A stretch of 64,000 bases of DNA from contig NZ_SNYO01000003.1 in NCBI RefSeq assembly GCF_004363095.1, forward strand, positions 744,001 to 808,000, written 5' to 3'. Each line of letters begins with the position of its first letter. The first letter of the stretch is position 1. This DNA is from Actinomycetospora succinea (GTDB lineage Bacteria > Actinomycetota > Actinomycetes > Mycobacteriales > Pseudonocardiaceae). Both the position numbers and the translations under genes were made by a program. Below the pieces are notes generated by a model. That model was given only the letters and a program-made list of their open reading frames with translations. It was not told the origin of the DNA and searched no databases. This document shows positions 1 through 9,150 of the stretch, in pieces.

Positions 1-2
1 AC

Positions 3-353
3 GACCACGACCGCGGCATCTACAACGGCGACACCGGCGTGGTCATCGGGACGCCGCGCGGCCCACGGGCGGCGTTCGCGCGCGGCGGGGCGCCGGTGGA
101 GATCGCGCCGAGCCTGCTGGACGGGATCGCCACCGTGTACGCGATGACCGTCCACCGGGCGCAGGGCAGCCAGTTCGCGCGGGTGTCGGTGGTCCTGCCG
201 CCCGCCGAGTCACCGCTGCTGACCCGCGAGCTGCTCTACACCGCGGTCACCCGCGCGCGGGTCCGCGTCCGGCTCGTCGGCAGCGAGGAGGCCGTCCGCG
301 CGGCGATCGCCCGGCCGATCGGTCGCGCCTCGGGGCTGCGGCGCGGTCTGTGA
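3..353 (+). CDS. recD: RecD-type exodeoxyribonuclease V alpha subunit, C-terminal fragment
   Basis: The reading frame is open from the window edge, so only about 116 C-terminal residues are present. They carry the UvrD/RecD-type helicase C-terminal signature: a GD-x-G segment near the edge, then YAMTVHRAQGSQF, then LLYTAVTRAR close to the end. In this family those correspond to motifs of the second RecA-like domain of a superfamily 1B helicase acting in double-strand break processing. A RecD2-like helicase would have the same tail, so the exact subfamily cannot be settled here. The gene ends 87 bases before the next gene on the same strand. Confidence 0.85.
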   Translation, partial: DHDRGIYNGDTGVVIGTPRGPRAAFARGGAPVEIAPSLLDGIATVYAMTVHRAQGSQFARVSVVLPPAESPLLTRELLYTAVTRARVRVRLVGSEEAVRAAIARPIGRASGLRRGL

Positions 354-440
354 CGTTCACGCCGGTTTGACGTAGCGCCACCCGTATGGGCGAATCGTCC
401 CCCTCGCGGGCGGGGACGCCCGCCGGCGGGAGGTGCGCGC

Positions 441-1748
441 ATGACGCCCGTGATCGTGTCGATCGTCGTGCTGGTGGCGATGTTCGTCATCGCGACGGTG
501 CTGCCGGTGAACCTCGGCGCGCTCGGCTTCGTCGCCGCCGCCGGTGTGGGCGTGCTGCTCGCCGGGATGAGCCTCGACGACGTCCTCGCCGAGTTCCCGG
601 GCGACCTGTTCCTCATCCTCGTCGGGCTGACCTACCTCTTCGCCGTCGCGCACCAGAACGGCACGGTCGACCTGCTCGTGCGCTGGTCGATGCGGCTCGT
701 GCGCGGGCACCTCGTCGCCGCACCCTGGATCTTCTTCACGCTGTCCGCGGTGTTCTCGGCGATCGGGGCGCTGTTCGCGGTGGCGATCGTGGCGCCGCTG
801 GCGATGCCGTTCGCCCGCCGCTACGGCGTGAACATGCTGCTCATGGGCATGATGGTGATCCACGGGTCGCTGGCGGGGGCGTTCTCGCCGATCAGCGTCT
901 ACGGGACCTTCGTGGCCGGCGTCGTCGTGCCGACCGGCATCCCGTTCAGCGCGACGACGCTGTTCCTCGCTCCGCTCGTGATCAACGTGGTGATCGCCGG
1001 CGTGATCTTCGTGGTGCTCGGCGGCCGGTCGCTGACGGGCGTGAAGGTCGTCCACGCGGCGCCGACGGGCGCGGGCCGGCCGTCGGCAGGGGGTGACGCG
1101 GCGGTCGAGTCCGAGGACGAGGACCAGGACGCGGACCAGGCGCCGGTCGTCGGCAAGGCGCAGATCCTGACGCTCATCGGCATCCTCACCCTCGCCGTCG
1201 GCACGGTCGCGTTCGGCCTCGACGTCGGCGTGCTGTCGCTGGCGATCGCCGTGACCCTCGGGATCCTCTGCCCGGCCGGGCACCGCGAGGCGGCCAAGGG
1301 CATCGCCTGGTCGACGGTCCTACTGGTCTGCGGCGTGATCACGTACGTCGGCGTGCTCCAGGAGGCCGGCACGGTGGACGTCGTCGGCAACGGGATCGTG
1401 GCGCTCGGCGTGCCCCTGATCGCCGCGCTGCTGCTCTGCTACCTCGGCGGCGTGCTGTCGGCGTTCGCGTCGTCGGCGGGCATCCTCGGCGTCGCGATCC
1501 CGCTGGCGCTGCCGTTCCTGCAGCAGGGGTCGGTGAGCGCGATCGGGATGGTCGCGGCGCTGGCCGTGGCGAGCACGATCGTCGACGTCAGCCCGTTCTC
1601 CACCAACGGCGCGCTCGTGCTGGCGTCGACCCCGGAGGACATCGACCGGGAGGCCTTCTACCGCCGGATGCTCGTCTACAGCGGGATCGTCGTCGCGACG
1701 GGGCCGCTGCTGGCGTGGGCGCTGCTCGTCCTGCCCGGCTGGCTGTAG
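441..1748 (+). CDS. MatC-like / SLC13-type carboxylate transporter
   Basis: A 435-residue, very hydrophobic protein with about 11-12 predicted membrane spans. The N-terminal half resembles the MatC N-terminal domain of malonate/dicarboxylate carriers, and the second half repeats the same hydrophobic pattern. A charged cytoplasmic-looking loop (ESEDEDQDAD, around residue 225) separates the halves. The ATG is preceded by GGGAGGTG, a good ribosome binding site. The likely role is uptake of a C3-C4 dicarboxylate; the substrate is not visible in the sequence. Family assignment is fairly firm and substrate is inference. Confidence 0.75.
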   Translation: MTPVIVSIVVLVAMFVIATVLPVNLGALGFVAAAGVGVLLAGMSLDDVLAEFPGDLFLILVGLTYLFAVAHQNGTVDLLVRWSMRLVRGHLVAAPWIFFTLSAVFSAIGALFAVAIVAPLAMPFARRYGVNMLLMGMMVIHGSLAGAFSPISVYGTFVAGVVVPTGIPFSATTLFLAPLVINVVIAGVIFVVLGGRSLTGVKVVHAAPTGAGRPSAGGDAAVESEDEDQDADQAPVVGKAQILTLIGILTLAVGTVAFGLDVGVLSLAIAVTLGILCPAGHREAAKGIAWSTVLLVCGVITYVGVLQEAGTVDVVGNGIVALGVPLIAALLLCYLGGVLSAFASSAGILGVAIPLALPFLQQGSVSAIGMVAALAVASTIVDVSPFSTNGALVLASTPEDIDREAFYRRMLVYSGIVVATGPLLAWALLVLPGWL

Positions 1749-1786
1749 GGGTTCGACCGGCGCGGGGAGCCGGGTAGTCCGGTCCC

Positions 1787-2044
1787 ATGACCGAGGACAG
1801 CGCTGCCCGCCGGGCCCGCAACCCCGCCGCCGACCCGGACCACACGCCGGAGAAGCAGAGCGAGCTCAAGCTCAACGTCGGGATCGGCACGATCGGGACG
1901 ATCCTCTCGATCGGCGTCGCCCTGATCTTCTTCCTGGTGCTCGACGACGTCCTGTTCGGGATCGTCTTCGTCGTCGTCGCGGTCGTCGCCGCGGCGATCA
2001 CGCTCTACGCGGCGCAGCGCAAGCGGAAGGCGCGCTCGACCTAG
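1787..2044 (+). CDS. Small two-span membrane protein, unknown function
   Basis: An 85-residue protein with a charged N-terminus of about 25 residues, two hydrophobic segments (roughly residues 29-50 and 55-72) and a basic tail (RKRKAR). It keeps the codon bias of its neighbours and is probably real. Its stop codon overlaps the stop of the convergent carboxylesterase gene by sharing CTAG. No family is recognised, and a small stand-alone membrane protein is all that can be said. Confidence 0.6.
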   Translation: MTEDSAARRARNPAADPDHTPEKQSELKLNVGIGTIGTILSIGVALIFFLVLDDVLFGIVFVVVAVVAAAITLYAAQRKRKARST

Positions 2045-3552
2045 TCGTACCCGCGGAACCCCTCCCACGCGAGGCGGCGCTCGCGGCGGGGGTCGGACTC
2101 GATGCGGTCGGTGCGGTCGAGGATCTTCGTCAGCCGGGTCTCCGGGTCGTACTGCGGCCAGTGCGACGCCGGGGCGCCCTCGCGCGCGAAGCGGATCCAG
2201 TCGGCCTGCACCCGCTCCTGCATCGCGCGCAGCGACCGGCGCCCGCCGAGGGCGGTGAGCCACTTCCCGGCGCTCGAGTCCGCGAGCCCGAAGACGGGGT
2301 AGAGCTCCATGCCGTGGGTGGCCCGCACGCCCATGAGGTTCAGGACCGGCGTGGTGAGGTCGTAGCGGTAGGCCCACACCGGCCCGCGGTGCGCCTGCAT
2401 GATCCGCACCGACGGGTACCAGAACATGTAGTCGCCGCCGAGGTCCTTGCGGAACGGCTGGTCCTCGTAGGCGGCGAGCACCTGGTCGCGCAGCTCCGGT
2501 TGAGTCAGCGCGAACATCGTGTGCGCCCGCTCCTCGCTGACGAGCACGTCGAGGCGCATGCGGGGCAGCTCGAACAGGCGACCCTCGGTGTCGTTCGTGC
2601 CGATGATCAGCGGCACGTCCGCGGCGCGGCCGCCCTCGAACGCGTCGAGCGGTGACTCGGGCAGCAGGTCGCCGTCGACGACGGGCGCGGTCGGGATGGT
2701 GCCGGGCTGGTCGCCGAGGTGGTCGCGCAGGACCTGCGCGGCGCCCAGCAACTGGCGCGGGGTCGCGCCGGTCAGCCCGGCGAGCGGGTCGTCGTCCGCC
2801 CCGAGCGCGGTGACGAAGCCGGCGGCCCAGGCCCGGGCCCGCCGCTGGCCGAACACCATGCCCGGCGCGGAGCTCTCGGCGATCGCGCGGTGGAACAGCC
2901 CGTGCGCGGACGGCGTGGCCATCAGCGTCGTCACCGAGATCGCTCCGGCCGACTCGCCGAAGATCGTGACCTGGTCGGGGTCGCCGCCGAAGGCCGCGAT
3001 GTTGTCGCGGACCCACTCGAGCGCGGCGATCTGGTCGCGCAGCCCGAGGTTCGACTCGATCGGCCGCTCCGGCGTCCCGTAGGCGGAGAAGTCGAGGTAC
3101 CCGAGGGCGCCGAGGCGGTAGTTCACGCTGACGTAGACGACGTCGCCGCGGCGGGCGAAGTCGTAGCCGCGGTAGGTCGGCGCGGAGGACGCGCCGACGA
3201 CGAAGGCCCCGCCGTAGAACCACACCATCACCGGGCGCGGCTCGTCGGACACGGTGGTCGGCGCGGTGACGTTGAGCGTCAGGCAGTCCTCGCCCATCGG
3301 CGTCTCCTTGCCGGCGCCGATGAACTCGCCGATGCGCTCCTGGACCGGCACGGGCCCGTAGCGCGAGCCGTCGCGCACGCCCTCCCAGGGCACCACCGGC
3401 TGCGGCGCGCGGAACCGGAGCTCCTCGACCGGCGGCGCCGCGTACGGGACGCCGCGCCAGGTGTGCACGCCGTGGGTGGTGATGCCGCGGACGACGCCGC
3501 CGGTGGTCTTGACCTCCGGACCCGGGACGGTGATCTGGTGCCGCGAACGCAT
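2041..3552 (-). CDS. Type B carboxylesterase (para-nitrobenzyl esterase family)
   Basis: Starting from the ATG at 3552 gives 503 residues, the usual length for bacterial type B carboxylesterases. The early block TWRGVPYAAPP, the oxyanion-hole segment FYGGAF (residues 112-117) and the nucleophile elbow FGESAG with Ser201 are all visible. The open frame continues far upstream on this strand, but that part is arginine/proline-rich shadow without family features, so the ATG just before the esterase fold was chosen. The protein should hydrolyse carboxylic esters in the cytoplasm; no signal peptide is seen. It is divergent from the next gene across about 240 bases. Confidence 0.88.
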   Translation of the reverse strand: MRSRHQITVPGPEVKTTGGVVRGITTHGVHTWRGVPYAAPPVEELRFRAPQPVVPWEGVRDGSRYGPVPVQERIGEFIGAGKETPMGEDCLTLNVTAPTTVSDEPRPVMVWFYGGAFVVGASSAPTYRGYDFARRGDVVYVSVNYRLGALGYLDFSAYGTPERPIESNLGLRDQIAALEWVRDNIAAFGGDPDQVTIFGESAGAISVTTLMATPSAHGLFHRAIAESSAPGMVFGQRRARAWAAGFVTALGADDDPLAGLTGATPRQLLGAAQVLRDHLGDQPGTIPTAPVVDGDLLPESPLDAFEGGRAADVPLIIGTNDTEGRLFELPRMRLDVLVSEERAHTMFALTQPELRDQVLAAYEDQPFRKDLGGDYMFWYPSVRIMQAHRGPVWAYRYDLTTPVLNLMGVRATHGMELYPVFGLADSSAGKWLTALGGRRSLRAMQERVQADWIRFAREGAPASHWPQYDPETRLTKILDRTDRIESDPRRERRLAWEGFRGYD

Positions 3553-3792
3553 ACTCCGAGTCTGTGGGACGGGTGGCCGGCGCGCTGCCCGATGTGATCG
3601 ATGGAGCGGAAAGGGGCCGATCGTCACCCGTCCCGGGCGTGTCGCGGCCGCTGGCGGAGGCCCTCGACGACAAGACGAGTGGGCGTGCTGCCACGCTCGG
3701 CGGTACGTCGTGCCACGCAGGGTCACACAACAGATGGATATTCGCCCTAACGGCCCAGCGTGTCGCGTTGCGAGTGCCGAGGATCTGTCTCG

Positions 3793-4440
3793 ATGGACGT
3801 GCAGACCGACGCGGGGGTGGACGCCGCGCTGTGGGGAGTGGAGGCCGCCTTCGTGGCGACCCCACCCCCGGACGTGCTGGCCGGGTGCCCCCACTGCCAC
3901 GGCGAGGTGTGGGTGGCGAACGCCGACCCGCTGACGCTCGCGCTCGCCCTCGGCAACACCCTCGGCACCGCCGACGACCTGCGGGCGCTCACCCCGTGGC
4001 TCCTGCGCCGGGCGCTCACGGACGACCGCGTGGACCTGCGCACCGTCCTCACCCGGATCGCCGAGAACTGGGAGGGCTGGAGCGACCTCGAGCGCGACGC
4101 GGTCCGCGACGTCGTCGACGCGGTCTGGTCGGCGCTGCTCGACACCCACCCCGACGACCCGGAGGGCGCGACGGCGGTCGCGATGCTCGACAGCATCGGC
4201 GCGCTCGGGGAGCCGCCGGACCGGCTGCTCGCGATCTGGGAGTACAAGGAGATCGCGAGCGCGGACCACCACCTCGCCGAGCTCGTCGTCGACGCCTTCT
4301 ACGGCGCTCGCATCGATGCCCGGGTCCTCACCTGGACGCGGGAGGACGTGCAGCGCGCCCGGCTCGAGCGCGCCCGGGACCGCGACCGCGGCCAGGCCTG
4401 GGTCGGCACCCTCACCGCCGCGTGCGACCTCGCCGGGTGA
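3793..4440 (+). CDS. Conserved hypothetical protein with CPHC motif
   Basis: A 215-residue soluble, acidic protein starting at ATG 3793. A CPHCHG motif near residue 35 could be half of a metal site, but no second cysteine pair follows. The remainder is helical and tryptophan-containing (EGWSDLERDAVRDVVDA), without recognised family signatures. The ATG was preferred over an alternative 11 codons upstream because the upstream residues do not look like protein. It is followed 34 bases later by an EcsC-like gene on the same strand. The function is unknown. Confidence 0.6.
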   Translation: MDVQTDAGVDAALWGVEAAFVATPPPDVLAGCPHCHGEVWVANADPLTLALALGNTLGTADDLRALTPWLLRRALTDDRVDLRTVLTRIAENWEGWSDLERDAVRDVVDAVWSALLDTHPDDPEGATAVAMLDSIGALGEPPDRLLAIWEYKEIASADHHLAELVVDAFYGARIDARVLTWTREDVQRARLERARDRDRGQAWVGTLTAACDLAG

Positions 4441-4474
4441 GCTGAGAGATCACGGGAGGCGCGACACTGGGAGC

Positions 4475-5077
4475 GTGCCTCTCCCCGACACCCTGGTCGA
4501 CGAGCTCTGGCGGCGCGCGGTCGGCGGGATCGGCCCGTTCGCCGGGGCGGCGTCGGTGGCCGGCGACGCGCTCGCGGCCGTGGACGACGACGTCGAGGCC
4601 GCGGTGCGCCGGGTCGTCGGCTCGCACGTGCGGCTGGCGGCGAGCTCGGGCCTGCTGACGAGCCTCGGGGGCGCGGCGACGCTCGTCGTCACCGCCCCGG
4701 CCGGCACCACGGGGCTCTACCTGCTCGGTACGCGGCTGTCGGCGGCCGTGGCCCACCTGCGCGGCCGCGACCTCGACGACCCGGTCGTACGCACCGCCGC
4801 GCTGATCTGCGTGCTCGGCGGCGACGGTGTCGAGCTCGCGGAGCGCACCCGGATCGACCTGGTCAACGCCTCGCTGCTCCACGGGCTGCGCGGCCTGCCG
4901 CCGGAGGTCCGCGCGCAGCTCGACACGCGGATCGGCTTCCGGCTCACCTCGCGGTTCACGCGGCGCGGCGCCCTCAACGTCACCAAGCTCATCCCCGTCG
5001 TCGCCGGGCCGATCGGCGCCGGGGCGGACGCGATGGCGATGCGCACGGTGGCGATGTTCGCCCAGGCGCACCTGTGA
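4475..5077 (+). CDS. EcsC-like family protein
   Basis: The product is 200 residues from GTG 4475. The central hydrophobic stretch (LGGAATLVVTAPAGTTGLYL) and the C-terminal part (RFTRRGALNVTKLIPVVAG, then GAGADA) match the pattern of EcsC-domain proteins, where a TKxIPVxG-like segment ends the domain. EcsC proteins are membrane-associated and mostly uncharacterised, so a biochemical role cannot be given. The GTG is the first start in a frame whose upstream part is a shadow of the preceding gene. Confidence 0.65.
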   Translation: MPLPDTLVDELWRRAVGGIGPFAGAASVAGDALAAVDDDVEAAVRRVVGSHVRLAASSGLLTSLGGAATLVVTAPAGTTGLYLLGTRLSAAVAHLRGRDLDDPVVRTAALICVLGGDGVELAERTRIDLVNASLLHGLRGLPPEVRAQLDTRIGFRLTSRFTRRGALNVTKLIPVVAGPIGAGADAMAMRTVAMFAQAHL

Positions 5078-5097
5078 CCCGTATGACGCACCGCACC

Positions 5098-5103
5098 TAG
5101 ATT
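5098..5103 (+). promoter_or_regulatory. Candidate -10 element for the amidase gene
   Basis: TAGATT in an otherwise GC-rich spacer, about 125 bases before the amidase start. It is followed at 5104-5118 by two GTCAC half-sites 10 bases apart. A plausible promoter by sequence only. Confidence 0.35.
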
Positions 5104-5228
5104 GTCACGCAAAGTCACCCGACTGGGCGCCTTTGGCGCGTGGTGTGATGGATGGTGCTCGTGTGGGGGTCATGGTGGGCCCCGGCGGATCACGGGGATA
5201 CCGCCGAGTGAGCGGGGGTGTGTGCGTG

Positions 5229-6791
5229 ATGGCCGGGTCCGGGGCTCCGAGGAGGCGTGTGCGTCGTGCGGCGCGGGCGCGGATGGGCACGGTCGCGCTG
5301 ACCGCGGCCGCGGTGCTCCTGCTGCCCGCCCCGGCGACGGCCCAGCCGGCGCCACCGGACCCCGGGGCCCCCGCGGTCCCGGCCGGCATCGACATGGCCG
5401 CGCCGGCGGGCGTGCGCCAGCTCGACCCCGCGCACGCCGTCATGCCCCCCGCCGCGCTGCCGCCCGCGGCCCCGGTGGCGTCGGGCGTGTCGTCGATGGG
5501 CTTCACGCCGGGCGCCCGGGACGCGACGGGGGCGCGCGAGGTCCGCGGGGACCAGCCGCTGCGCCTCGTCGCCGTGACGTGGACCGGCCCCGCGCCCGAC
5601 TCGGTGGAGGTGCGCTCCACCGACGCCGCCGGGCAGTGGGGCACCTGGACCGGTCTCGACCCGGCCGGCAGCGAGAAGGACGCGCCGCCCGAGGGCGCGC
5701 CGCAGGCCGGCGGCACCGACCCGATCTGGGTGGGCGAGCGCACCGCGGTGCAGGTGCGCGCGCTGCGGGCCGGTGCGCCGGTCACCGACGAGGTGCAGGT
5801 CGTGCGCATCGACCCGGGGGTCGGCAGCAACGACCGGGCGATCGGCGCCCTGGGGTCCGCGCGCGGGCCGGCGGCGCCGCAGTACGTCAGCCGCTCGCAG
5901 TGGGGCGCCGACGAGACCAAGGCGACGTGGGGCCCCGAGACCACGCCGACCGTGCGCGCGGTGACCATCCACCACACCAGCGAGTCGAACGACTACAGCC
6001 CGGCCGACTCGCCGGCGATCGTCCGCGCGATCTTCGCGTACCACACGCAGAAGCAGGGCTGGGGCGACATCGGCTACAACGCCCTCGTCGACAAGTACGG
6101 AACGATCTTCGAGGGTCGTGCCGGCGGGATGGACAAGGCCGTCGTGGCGGCCCACGCGGGCGGGTTCAACCGCGAGACGTGGGGCATCGCGATGATGGGC
6201 AACTACATGACCGAGCCCCCGACGCCGGCCGCCCTGAACTCGGTCGCGGCGATCGCGGCGTGGAAGCTCGGCGGGCTCTACCGCGACCCGCGCGAGCAGG
6301 TCCAGCTCACCTCGGCGGGCGGCGGCACGTCGCGGTTCCCGAAGGGCAAGTCGACGACGGTGCCCGCGCTCTTCGCCCACCGCGACGTCGGGAACACCTC
6401 CTGCCCCGGGGACGCGGGCTACGCCCAGATGGACCCGCTGCGCGACCAGGTCCAACGGCTGATCACCGAGTCGGCGAGCGACGTGCGGACGGCCTGGTCG
6501 GCGCAGCGCGCGTCGCTCGGCGAGCCGACCCGCGTCGAGTCGCCGACGTCCGACGGGGCGGGGCGCGTCACGACCTTCGAGCACGGCACCGTGATCTGGT
6601 CGCCGAGCACCGGCGCGTGGCCGCTCACCGGCGCGATCGCCGAGCACTGGCGGCAGGCCGGTGCCGAGGGCTCGGCGCTCGGCTACCCCACGGGCGCCGA
6701 GCACGACGTCCCGGGCGGGCGCGCGCAGGCGTTCCAGCACGGCGCGCTGACCTGGGACCGGGCGGCCAACACGGTGCGTGACGGGGTCTGA
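5229..6791 (+). CDS. Secreted N-acetylmuramoyl-L-alanine amidase (PGRP type) with LGFP-like repeats
   Basis: A 520-residue exported protein. The N-terminus is a signal peptide: an Arg-rich start, a hydrophobic core around residues 20-32, and a probable cleavage after PATA near residue 38. After a proline/alanine linker and a beta-rich segment comes a PGRP/Amidase_2 domain (about residues 225-400), with AVTIHHTSES supplying a zinc-binding His and HRDVGNTSCPG the later His and Cys. The last 90 residues hold LGFP-like repeats (GSALGYPTGAE), which in the family bind the actinobacterial cell wall. It should cleave the amide between muramic acid and the stem peptide. Starts at GTG 5220 or 5226 are also possible. 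Confidence 0.85.
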   Translation: MAGSGAPRRRVRRAARARMGTVALTAAAVLLLPAPATAQPAPPDPGAPAVPAGIDMAAPAGVRQLDPAHAVMPPAALPPAAPVASGVSSMGFTPGARDATGAREVRGDQPLRLVAVTWTGPAPDSVEVRSTDAAGQWGTWTGLDPAGSEKDAPPEGAPQAGGTDPIWVGERTAVQVRALRAGAPVTDEVQVVRIDPGVGSNDRAIGALGSARGPAAPQYVSRSQWGADETKATWGPETTPTVRAVTIHHTSESNDYSPADSPAIVRAIFAYHTQKQGWGDIGYNALVDKYGTIFEGRAGGMDKAVVAAHAGGFNRETWGIAMMGNYMTEPPTPAALNSVAAIAAWKLGGLYRDPREQVQLTSAGGGTSRFPKGKSTTVPALFAHRDVGNTSCPGDAGYAQMDPLRDQVQRLITESASDVRTAWSAQRASLGEPTRVESPTSDGAGRVTTFEHGTVIWSPSTGAWPLTGAIAEHWRQAGAEGSALGYPTGAEHDVPGGRAQAFQHGALTWDRAANTVRDGV

Positions 6792-6841
6792 GCAGCTCGT
6801 TCCCCCGGCGTTCTGCCGCCGTGCACGGCAGGATGCGCGGG

Positions 6842-7645
6842 GTGGACGACGACGCGGCCCGGCGCGCGGCCGTCGACGGCGCCGTGAAGCGGTTCCTGAC
6901 GCTGGTGGGGACCGGCCGCCCCGACCTGCTCGAGGGCGTCCTGGAGATCGCCCGCGCGGCCGACCCGGACGCCGACGTCGACGGCGCCCGCGCCGAGCTC
7001 GACCGGCTGGCCTCCGGGGTGGGCGACTACGACGACCTGGTGCGCCGCCTGTACGTCGAGGAGGGCTTCCACGGCGACCGCGAGGACTACTACGACCCGC
7101 GCAACTCCTCGCTGACCCAGGTCCTCGCCCGCCGCGCCGGCATCCCGATCACCCTCGCGGTGGTGTGCATCGAGGTCGGGCGGCGCGCCGGTCTGGGGCT
7201 CGAGCCGGTCGGCATGCCGGGCCACTTCCTCGTGCACCCGACGGGCGCGCTCCAGCACCTCGACCCGTTCACCGGCGAGATGCTCGACCGCGAGCAGTGC
7301 ATCCGGCGCTTCCGCGAGTCGACGGGGCTCGGGCCCGAGGTGCCGTTCGACGACGCCCTGCTCGCCCCGATCGGCGCCGAGGCGGTGCTCGTGCGCATGC
7401 TGACCAACCTGCGCGGCATCCACCGCTCGCGCGGGGACCTCGCCGAGCTGGGCTGGGTGCTGCGCATGCGCCTCGGCCTGCCCGGGGTCAGCGCGGTCGA
7501 GGTGGCCGAGCTGGCGGAGGTCCGTGGCCGTCGTGCGGCGTTCCGCGAGGCCGGCGAGCTGCTCGAGGAGTGGGCAGAGGTGCTGCCCGACGACGCCGCC
7601 GCCCTGCGCCGCCACGCCCGCGGCTGGCGGGCCCACCTGAACTGA
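6842..7645 (+). CDS. SirB1/transglutaminase-like family protein
   Basis: The product is 267 residues from GTG 6842, chosen because AGGA at 6829-6832 is nine bases upstream; GTG 6821 and ATG 6833 are alternatives. The central block (EDYYDPRNSSLTQVL, then RRAGIPITLAVVCIEVGRR and GMPGHFLVHP) is the hallmark of the SirB1 family, which has a transglutaminase-like core lacking an obvious role, followed by a helical C-terminal region. Cytoplasmic. It converges on the carotenoid oxygenase, with a long hairpin between them. Confidence 0.8.
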   Translation: MDDDAARRAAVDGAVKRFLTLVGTGRPDLLEGVLEIARAADPDADVDGARAELDRLASGVGDYDDLVRRLYVEEGFHGDREDYYDPRNSSLTQVLARRAGIPITLAVVCIEVGRRAGLGLEPVGMPGHFLVHPTGALQHLDPFTGEMLDREQCIRRFRESTGLGPEVPFDDALLAPIGAEAVLVRMLTNLRGIHRSRGDLAELGWVLRMRLGLPGVSAVEVAELAEVRGRRAAFREAGELLEEWAEVLPDDAAALRRHARGWRAHLN

Positions 7646-7656
7646 TGGGCTCCGCC

Positions 7657-7702
7657 CACGTGAGTGATATGGGTCGTCAGGACGACCCAGATCACTCACG
7701 TG
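7657..7702. terminator. Bidirectional terminator, CACGTGAGTG palindrome (copy 1)
   Basis: A near-perfect inverted repeat lies between two convergent genes: 22-bp arms at 7657-7678 and 7681-7702 with a single mismatch. The ends are CACGTGAGTG and its complement. The right arm contains the stop codon of the carotenoid oxygenase gene (7692-7694). Copies with the same ends occur at 44994-45039 and, degenerately, at 56308-56353. Confidence 0.8.
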
Positions 7703-9077
7703 GCCGCAGGCCATCCGGGAACCAGGACCCGTGGAAGCCCGAGGGGACGCCGCGGGGCAGGGTGACGGCGGCGACCGGGGCGCCCGCGACCTCGGTCGCG
7801 TCGAGCACCAGCAGCTGCGAGGCGGCGCCGTCGCGCGTCGTCGTGATCGTGATCAGCCAGCCGTCGTCCTCGGCCCGGCCGGCGTCTGCGGACGGCACGA
7901 ACACCGCCTCGCCGGCCACGACGTCCGGCCCCAGCTCGTGCGCCGCGAGCGTCCCGTCGGCGTCGACCTTGACCACCGCGCCGGCCCGCTCGCCCCGCAC
8001 GCCCCGGTCGGCGATCGCGTAGCGCCAGCGCGAGGGCCGCCCGACCAGCGACTCGTCGATCGTCGGGAACTCGACGCCCCGGTCCTCCAGCGCGGTCTCG
8101 GCGACCGAGCCGTCGCGCGGGTCGAGCGTCCAGCGGTGCATCCGCGCGGTGCCCGTGGCCGCGGCGAGCGCGGCCGGGTCGCCGGGCACCGGCGTGCCCC
8201 ACATGAGCGCGACGTCCGCCGGGGCGTAGCGCGCCCCGTCGACCACCACCCGCCCGTCGGCGTCGGTGCACGCGCCGCCGACGTGGAACACGTAGCAGGG
8301 GTCGACGTCGAACCACGTCACCGCGCACGCCGGGGCGTCCTGGCGCATCACGCCGAGCCGCGCGCCGTAGGCGTCGTCCCACCCGAACGGCATGCCCGTC
8401 GCCATCCGCTCCCACTGGAACGTCAGCGGCAGGTCCAGCCACACGACGTGCTCGGCGGTGATCGCGAAGTCGTGCATCATCGTCGGCCCGGCGACGGCGA
8501 CCTCGCGGCTCACGAGGTCCTGCCCGGCGGCGGAGAGCCGGTGGTAGGTCAGGTACGGCGGGAAGGGCGAGTAGCCGAAGAAGTGCAGATCGCCCGAGAC
8601 CGGGTCGGTCTTGGGGTGCGCCGTCATGGCCGTCGTGAGCCGTCCGCCGAAGTCGCAGGGCCCGACCGTGGCGAGCTCGCCGTCGACCTCGTAGGGCAGA
8701 CCGTTCTCGACCAGCGCGAACAGGCGTCCGCCGTGCTCGATCACGTGGGTGTTCGCGGGGACGGCGGTGAGGTCGACGCCGGCCTCGGAGAGGAACGGGC
8801 GGCCCTCGAGCGCGCCGGTGCGCACCCAGCGGTTGCGGTACCACTCCGCGCGCCCGTCGCGCAGCCGCACGCCGTGCAGCATCCCGTGGCCGGTGAACAG
8901 GTGCGTCGACTCCTCGCCCGGCAGCGGGTTCGGACCGTTGCGCACGTACCGTCCGGTCAGCTCCGGGGGCAACGTGCCCTCGACGGGGAGGTCGACGGCG
9001 TCGATCTCGTCGGGCACCGGCGTGAACCGCCCGCCCAGCTCCGGACGGCGGCCGAGCGACGAGGGCGTGGTGGTCAT
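7692..9077 (-). CDS. Carotenoid oxygenase family protein
   Basis: A 461-residue protein starting at ATG 9077. All four histidines of the Fe(II) centre of carotenoid cleavage dioxygenases are in recognisable context: AMTAHPKTDP, MMHDFAITAEH, YVFHVGGACTD and, near the end, PSGFHGSWFP. The N-terminal RYVRNGPNP and GHGMLHGVRL blocks are also typical. The enzyme should cleave a double bond in a carotenoid, apocarotenoid or stilbene; the substrate is unknown. The last codons and the stop lie inside a terminator palindrome. It is divergent from the PadR gene across a 73-bp region with a strong operator, so it is probably under PadR control. Confidence 0.9.
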   Translation of the reverse strand: MTTTPSSLGRRPELGGRFTPVPDEIDAVDLPVEGTLPPELTGRYVRNGPNPLPGEESTHLFTGHGMLHGVRLRDGRAEWYRNRWVRTGALEGRPFLSEAGVDLTAVPANTHVIEHGGRLFALVENGLPYEVDGELATVGPCDFGGRLTTAMTAHPKTDPVSGDLHFFGYSPFPPYLTYHRLSAAGQDLVSREVAVAGPTMMHDFAITAEHVVWLDLPLTFQWERMATGMPFGWDDAYGARLGVMRQDAPACAVTWFDVDPCYVFHVGGACTDADGRVVVDGARYAPADVALMWGTPVPGDPAALAAATGTARMHRWTLDPRDGSVAETALEDRGVEFPTIDESLVGRPSRWRYAIADRGVRGERAGAVVKVDADGTLAAHELGPDVVAGEAVFVPSADAGRAEDDGWLITITTTRDGAASQLLVLDATEVAGAPVAAVTLPRGVPSGFHGSWFPDGLRPRE

Positions 9078-9112
9078 CGCGCCAGCGTCGCCCGCCGACG
9101 AGCGACCTGTCA

Positions 9113-9130
9113 ACCTGGACATGTCCAGGT
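9113..9130. promoter_or_regulatory. PadR-family operator, 18-bp perfect palindrome
   Basis: ACCTGGACATGTCCAGGT is a perfect palindrome in the 73-bp spacer between the divergent carotenoid oxygenase and PadR genes. It covers the expected -35 region of the padR promoter (-10 at 9138). PadR regulators usually repress their own and a divergent gene through such sites; assignment to this regulator is inferred from position. Confidence 0.75.
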
Positions 9131-9137
9131 GGACTGG

Positions 9138-9143
9138 TAGCGT
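9138..9143 (+). promoter_or_regulatory. -10 element for a leaderless padR transcript
   Basis: TAGCGT ends seven bases before the ATG at 9151, so transcription would start at or next to the start codon. No ribosome binding site is visible between them. Confidence 0.5.
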
Positions 9144-9150
9144 CCGGACC

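Noticed and set aside
5104-5118. Third MtrA-like box upstream of the amidase
   Set aside because: GTCAC repeats are present, but with 10-bp pitch and a different flanking sequence from the two matching sites, so it was not counted.
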